Positions 29,657 through 33,812 of a DNA stretch of 33,812 bases are shown in pieces (position 1 is the first letter of the stretch; each line of letters opens with the position of its first letter). The position numbers and the translations under genes were made by a program. The notes under the pieces are model-generated. The model saw only the letters and a program-made list of their open reading frames with translations. It had not been told where the DNA came from and ran no database searches. This DNA comes from Chara braunii (lineage: Eukaryota; Streptophyta; Charophyceae; Charales; Characeae). The stretch spans positions 1,215,609-1,249,420 of the forward strand of contig BFEA01000033.1 of NCBI GenBank assembly GCA_003427395.1. The letters are read 5' to 3'.

Positions 29657-30052
29657 TTAGGAAGACGTGCCCCCACCCCGGCAGATAGGACAGGCACGCT
29701 GAGGATGACGTGGATGTTCACAAGCATACCCAAGGAGAGCTACTTCAGCACTGCATTCAGCAGGACGGCTAGCACGGACCATCCCATCAAAACAGTCCTG
29801 ACAAAGGACATGCTGTCCACATGTCAAAAAAACAGCAGGACGTTCATCACAATGCGGCGTCATGCAGTCCTGATAGCGTCCTTGAGCACAAAAGGGACGA
29901 CGAATATCTGGGTGATAGGGATGTGTACAATGAGGAAATGTTGGACACCGTTCGGCACAGACGGCGGCGGCTGCAATAGATTGATAATGTTGATGGCATG
30001 GGTGATGAATTCCGCAGCCAAGATGTCGGTGAAACTCCGAAGAAACAGTTTG
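29657..30052 (-). CDS. Cys/His-rich RING-like protein fragment
   Basis: Open for 131 codons between a TGA at 30055-30053 and a TAA at 29659-29657. The only early ATG is at 29863, so the coding part seems to begin upstream without its own start. The C-terminal half fits a RING zinc finger: CDERPAVFL, then CGQHVLCQDC (C-X2-H-X2-C-X2-C, residues 78-87), then CPIC (121-124). The first metal pair is unusual: C63-X4-C68, not C-X2-C. The N-terminal half has many further Cys/His (CGIHHPCHQH, CPTFPHCTHPYHP, CAQGRYQDC), suggesting another zinc-binding region. RING domains usually act as ubiquitin ligases; that role is inferred only. The first ~10 codons overlap the inverted R1 repeat. It lies in RPT3 intron 1 on the same strand and could be a transduplicated gene fragment, a transposon cargo gene, or a remnant exon. 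Confidence 0.5.
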   Translation of the reverse strand, partial: QTVSSEFHRHLGCGIHHPCHQHYQSIAAAAVCAERCPTFPHCTHPYHPDIRRPFCAQGRYQDCMTPHCDERPAVFLTCGQHVLCQDCFDGMVRASRPAECSAEVALLGYACEHPRHPQRACPICRGGGTSS

Positions 30053-30118
30053 TCACAGCCCCTCGTTTGTTGTCCTTTTCTCCCTCTTCGCCTACGGTTT
30101 ACCGGGCAGCTCTGTTTG
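30024..30118 (-). repeat. Dispersed repeat R1, inverted copy joined to the RING-like frame
   Basis: Reverse complement of R1 from the AACAGAACTGCCCGG block to GAGTTTCACCGAC. At that point the other two copies go on to TCATCAGGAGGCTGAA, whereas here the sequence turns into the Cys/His-rich open frame. A plus-strand R2 copy begins immediately beside it at 30120. Confidence 0.85.
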
Positions 30119-30119
30119 A

Positions 30120-30345
30120 CTATATATCGTCACAAAGACGCAAAAGCTATAAAAAAAAAGGAAAACAAGAAGAAAAAAAAAGAAATCGTTTCATATCTTC
30201 TTACTTACAACTCCCCCTGTTCAGAACCTCTTGCGTACAAGGCCGCCCACGTGGATGTAGGCTGAGCGTTAGCTGCCCCCACCCCCGTGTGTCATATCGA
30301 CCCACTTGCACACAGCCAAAAGGCAAAGAGGCAAAGAAAGAGGAA
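30120..30345 (+). repeat. Dispersed repeat R2, copy 5
   Basis: TATATATCGTCACAAAGACGC, an A-rich spacer, then the conserved TTGCGTACAAGGCCGCCCAC and CCCCCGTGTGTCATATCGAC blocks and the CCCACTTGCACACAGCCAAA tail. Closest to copy 3. Confidence 0.88.
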
Positions 30346-30554
30346 AGGAATAGCCAAATATAACAAAACAGGGGGAAGCAAACTTAAACAGATCCTAGAT
30401 GACAAGTCCCACATGCAAACACCGCCCCCTTCGTCACAGGCCAAACGACGGGACAAGACCAACCAGGATATCAAAACACCCTTGCCTGCGAAAAGAAATC
30501 CCAGATAACAAATCATTCGTGCTCGCCAGCGTATAGATATATATATCGTCAAAT

Positions 30555-30679
30555 ATATATATATCGTCACAAACAGAACTGCCCGGTAAACCGTAGGCAG
30601 AGAGAGAGAAGAGGACAACTAACGAGGGGCTGTGACAAACTGTTTCGTCAGAGTTTCACTGACTCATCAGGAGGCTGAA
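30555..30679 (+). repeat. Dispersed repeat R1, copy 2
   Basis: Nearly identical to 26430-26554; only a few substitutions and one indel were seen. It is flanked by TATATATCGTCA remnants before it and by an (AT)n run (30680-30702) after it. Confidence 0.9.
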
Positions 30680-30875
30680 TATATATATATATATATATAT
30701 ATATTGTCACAAAGATGTATTATATATCGTCATATATATAAAATCGTGTAATGTATAAACAAGGAAAAAAAACACAATCGACTAATTGCCAATCGACCGC
30801 CCATTAATCAATTGCAATATTATAGCGACCAAGAGACGTCGCAAAACATCCTTCCAACTTCTTCTCCCTCCATGT

Positions 30876-31090
30876 CCTCCTGAACACGACGCAGAACCCT
30901 CATCATCATGACTCATCCCCTTCCGCATCGTTTTCCTCCTGGTTTCTCCTCTTGTTAACCGCTTTTCCCCCGAACACAACACACCCTCATCACAACTCAT
31001 CTCCTTCCCCATCGTTCTCGTCCTCGTTCTTCCTCTTATTAACTCGTCTATCCCCGAATACAACACACCCTCATCATGACTGTACAGAAC
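30876..31090. repeat. 84-90-bp degenerate tandem array
   Basis: Units begin with (C/T)GAACACNAC-type text at 30881, 30971 and 31055, followed by CCCTCATCA, CTCATCYCCTTCC and CTCCTCTT/CCTCTTATTAAC blocks; about two and a half copies. Confidence 0.75.
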
Positions 31091-31132
31091 CGGATATAAT
31101 TATGAACGAACGGGGTTCCTTGTGTTCGGGGG
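31050..31132. repeat. Imperfect inverted repeat related to 27829-27924
   Basis: ATCCCCGAATACAACACA at the left is mirrored by TGTGTTCGGGGGAT at the right. The terminal TCCCCCGAA motif is shared with the perfect element, suggesting a family. Confidence 0.55.
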
Positions 31133-31189
31133 ATGGTAGTTTCCTTCGTATCCATCATTCCCCTTGCTCAACTCTTCCCCGTCACTAAC

Positions 31190-31350
31190 TTGCACCCCAT
31201 CATTCCCCCATCAACACGCCCCAAGAACACCCCCCGACATCAACACTCCCCGTCAACAACCCACATCAACATCTCATCACACCCCGCGACAACAACCTAC
31301 ATCAACACCTCACCAATCCCCAACATCAGCACTTCGTCAACACCCAATCA
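31190..31350. repeat. C/A-rich degenerate repeats beside RPT3 exon 1
   Basis: Recurrent CCTACATCAACACC/CCCACATCAACATC blocks with CCCCAACATC. This lies 50-210 nt into intron 1 and has no coding signal. Confidence 0.7.
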
Positions 31351-31402
31351 ACCCTACAAGGACAGTGAGCGTCGGCCAAAGACTGGCCAAGTAATCAATC
31401 AC

Positions 31403-31900
31403 CTGATAAGAGACGTCCGGTTTCTCGGAATCGCTGAGCAGGGATATGCTGGAGTCTGCCTCTGGCGGGAGAACGTCAACCAATGCATTGGAGTGTCTGT
31501 GAAGAGCGACGGACGCTGAGGGCTTCAGCAACTCGCGATTGATCGTCGACAAGATCCTGACATAGTAGTTCGAACCGGTGGTTGACCCAACGATGCCGTT
31601 GTTCGGATCCACCATCTCCAGAAACTGGCCAATCACAAGCGGGACCGACTGTATCCGCTTAACCTCTTCCTGCGCGCGCATCAACTCCCGCTTCAGGTTC
31701 TTTTGCTCATCTTTGATGTATTCCTCTTGTATATCTACAAACTCAAGCTGTCGTTGCAGAGTCTTCAAACGCTGATAGAGGTCCTCGTCTTCTTGTTGCT
31801 GCTGCTGATGCTGATGCTGCGAGGCGCCTATCATCATATCATCCATGTCTTTAGTCGCCCTAGCTACCTGGACGGTCTCCATCGTCATAGCCACCGCCAT
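31403..31900 (-). CDS. RPT3: 26S proteasome regulatory ATPase RPT3, exon 1 (N-terminal 166 residues)
   Basis: First coding exon of a AAA+ subunit of the 19S base, the ring that unfolds substrates and feeds them into the 20S proteasome. The ATG at 31900-31898 gives [10 protein letters not shown], then a His/Gln run (about residues 28-36, from CAG/CAT repeats) and a coiled coil at about 38-84 ([20 protein letters not shown]) that pairs with a partner ATPase. Next comes [11 protein letters not shown], whose proline (Pro87) is typical of the Rpt2/3/5 class, and the OB-type region with [15 protein letters not shown] and [10 protein letters not shown]. The exon ends at PDVSYQ, codon CAG, followed by a GT donor at 31402-31401, phase 0. 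Joined with exons 2-4 it matches plant RPT3 without gaps; wording such as ALHRHSNAL is plant-type rather than animal or yeast. The extreme N-terminus is poorly conserved in the family, so the start (Met1, Met5 or Met7) is the least certain part. Confidence 0.95.
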
Positions 31901-32276
31901 AGCTAAACCTCTCCCTCTCCCTCACACACGCATATACAGACACACACACACCCACACGATCGCGAGTAGCTTCTGCACGTCCCTTGCACTGCAGCAAACG
32001 GGCACGCCCCAGCGTGTTGAGCGTGAGGAAACGATGATGAACGCCCCGGTATGTCCAGGAACGGTAGGTACGTTCGCAGACCTTAAGGCTGCGGTATAGA
32101 GGGGTAGTGAATGACTTCGAGGTAGCTGTTGGTTTTTCAAGTCGGAGCCCTCAAGACCGGCTTATAGCGCGGTGCGGAGTCCGCAGCCAGGGCTCGTCCA
32201 TTTTTCTCTTAGGACGACCGACGCAATGGTGCGCTTAGAGGGGTCGGGAATGACTCCGGACTAAGTGGCGTACCAA

Positions 32277-32395
32277 ATTGTCTACCGCGTGGGCACGGGA
32301 ACGCAGCCCTAAGGTAGCCGAAGCAATGAGACTAAGAGCGCGCACAGGAGCGCGCACAGGGGACACAGAGAGAGAGAGAGAGAAAGAGAGTTTTG
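32277..32395 (+). repeat. Direct repeat ending in (GA)n, copy 1
   Basis: ATTGTCTACCGCGTGGGCAC leads into CCTAAGGTAGCCGAAGCAAT and GAGACTAAGAGCGCGCA, then a GA microsatellite. Paired with 33689-33773. Confidence 0.8.
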
Positions 32396-33688
32396 TTTAG
32401 TGTAAGAGAGAGAAAGAAAGAGAGATAGAGAGAGAGGGAGGGGGGAGGGCTACCAAAGAGAGAGAGAGAGAGAGAGAGGTTGAACGGCAAAATTGAAATA
32501 CGGGTCAAATTGTGGCAATCGGAATGATTTTTTTTTATTTATTGAGCATTTTTCTTGGAAAAGTCACAACAACATCTACGAGTACTCCAATTTTCTGTTT
32601 TTTCATGCATTCTTTTGAGGGTGAAAACTCACTGAATTTATAGTTTTTTTTCAGTTGGCCTACACATAGCTGAGTGGCAAAAATGGAAAATATGCCGAAT
32701 CGGTTCGACGATTATTTCGCAATCTAAAACAAGCTGCAAAAAAAAACATAATAGTTCTGAAAGTGTACATTTTTGATAAATCTAAGTTGTGACCTAAATC
32801 CCAAAATAAATGTCGAATTGCGTTGCTCATATGATAGCATAGTGCTGAGAAAGCTAAATTGAACAAATTGAAGATTAACCAATGAAAATAACAAATGAAG
32901 TAAAAAACAAACAAATCAAAGTGATAAGAAGTCAGACTAAGTTCACAAATTTTGACAAAAAAATGATTTTTTGAAAATGTTCTCATATTTTATTGGAAAA
33001 AACACACCCTCATCTATGGATTCTCAAAATTTCATATTTTTTTGCGAGTTCCTCCGAGCACAGAAAATCGTTGAAGTTGCCTCTTGCAAAACGCATGTTT
33101 TGTTGCGCCTGACCTCCCTGTTTTGAGAAGACGGACCTCAACGCCTGGGCTTGATGGCCATTTTGCAGTTCACATACGCTCACTTCTTTTTGGGGTCCAC
33201 TTGCACCCGAGGACCATTCCCTCCTTTTTCAAAAAATTCCGGTTCTACCAGAGCTAGTTGTAGGTAGTCCGCAATTTTGCCAAGGACCAGTCTCTCAATT
33301 TTTTTTCCCCCCAAAGAACCCACTTTGCGTCCTGGTCGTCTGCCGCTAATAATGCTCCACCTTAACATAGACGTCGAAGCCTACTATACCGCAGTCTTAG
33401 GAAGTATTGGGTTCAATCCCCATTCGCCTTATGTACCTCCTATGCAAGTTTGGCGCCTGACACCTAGAGATACGTCGTTGGTCCCCCTGGCATTGAACAA
33501 AGACTGCTGATGTTCATATGAGGAGGAGAACGGAGGGGAGGCACAACCATAGACCCGTAAGAAGCTCAGTCCTGATGATATCGATTGACCCCTAGTCGGT
33601 ATCGCTCACCTGCTGGTCGGTGTAGCTCCCTCATGTTCCGTTAGAGGCTTGAGCACGGATGTCGCTGCTACAGGTTCCTCGTAATACT

Positions 33689-33773
33689 ATTGTCTACCAC
33701 GTGTGAGGCGCGAAACGCAACCCTAAGGTAGTCGAAGCAATGAGACTAAGAGCACGCAAGAGAGAGAGAGAGA
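33689..33773 (+). repeat. Direct repeat ending in (GA)n, copy 2
   Basis: ATTGTCTACCACGTGTGAGG leads into CCTAAGGTAGTCGAAGCAAT and GAGACTAAGAGCACGCA, then (GA)n and poly-A. Same orientation as copy 1, 1,412 bp away. Confidence 0.8.
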
Positions 33774-33812
33774 GAAAAAAAAAAAAAAAAAAAAAAAAAA
33801 TTTGTTCCATTT

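Larger units (their letters stand above)
31901..33812. other. 5' flank of RPT3
   Basis: The RPT3 promoter and leader should lie here on the minus strand. A GA-rich leader (minus-strand sense) adjoins the ATG. I see no clear TATA box or core element. 32100-32500 is repeat-like with GA runs, 32500-33060 is AT-rich, and 33130-33420 carries unrecognised sequence with a 62-codon minus frame. It ends in (GA)n and poly-A (33753-33800). Confidence 0.5.

Noticed and set aside
32277-32340. CTAAGGTAGC resembling a conserved 28S rRNA segment
   Set aside because: Only a ~10-base similarity; the surrounding bases do not follow large-subunit rRNA.

Overview
This is nuclear DNA of a eukaryote, almost certainly of the green lineage. 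The one clear cellular gene is a minus-strand, intron-rich 26S proteasome ATPase, RPT3, whose wording is plant-type (for example [30 protein letters not shown]). Its introns reach 8.4 kb and are filled with retroelements, minisatellites and short dispersed repeats. A large-genome streptophyte, such as a charophyte alga, would fit, but the species cannot be named from the sequence.

The scaffold is built from two pieces joined by a 318-N gap (20495-20812), and it contains an assembly artefact. Bases 1-5377 are a collinear copy of 20813-26189; the only difference I saw is one N. That copy ends exactly at a 38-bp Nextera mate-pair junction adapter (5378-5415). The reliable order therefore starts at 5416, and bases 1-5377, including a second RPT3 exon 2, should not be counted as real.

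Layout. 1-5377: false duplicate. 5416-6550: C-rich then AT-rich, G-poor sequence. About 6554-9156: an LTR-type retroelement on the plus strand with gag only (zinc knuckle, no pol), a polypurine tract and an LTR start at 9157. 9157-11051: LTR-like and repeat sequence. 11052-about 14650: a minus-strand, 5'-truncated Ty3/gypsy element (RNase H, integrase, polypurine tract, LTR). 14700-16370: tandem repeats and unrecognised DNA. 16371-17460: RPT3 exons 4 and 3. 17643-20119: a large, partly permuted inverted repeat with (CT)n tracts and 46-bp palindromic units. Gap. 20813-22739: rest of RPT3 intron 2, including a decayed partial copy of exon 2. 22740-22970: RPT3 exon 2. 22971-31402: intron 1, with two dispersed repeat families, a Cys/His-rich RING-like open frame, a perfect 27-bp inverted repeat and several minisatellites. 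31403-31900: RPT3 exon 1. 31901-33812: its 5' flank.

The four RPT3 exons join in phase 0 and encode 347 residues: N-terminal coiled coil, OB region, Walker A, pore loop, Walker B and arginine fingers. The last roughly 70 residues, including the C-terminal tail that docks on the 20S core, are not found down to 5416. They probably lie in real sequence that the chimeric join replaced.
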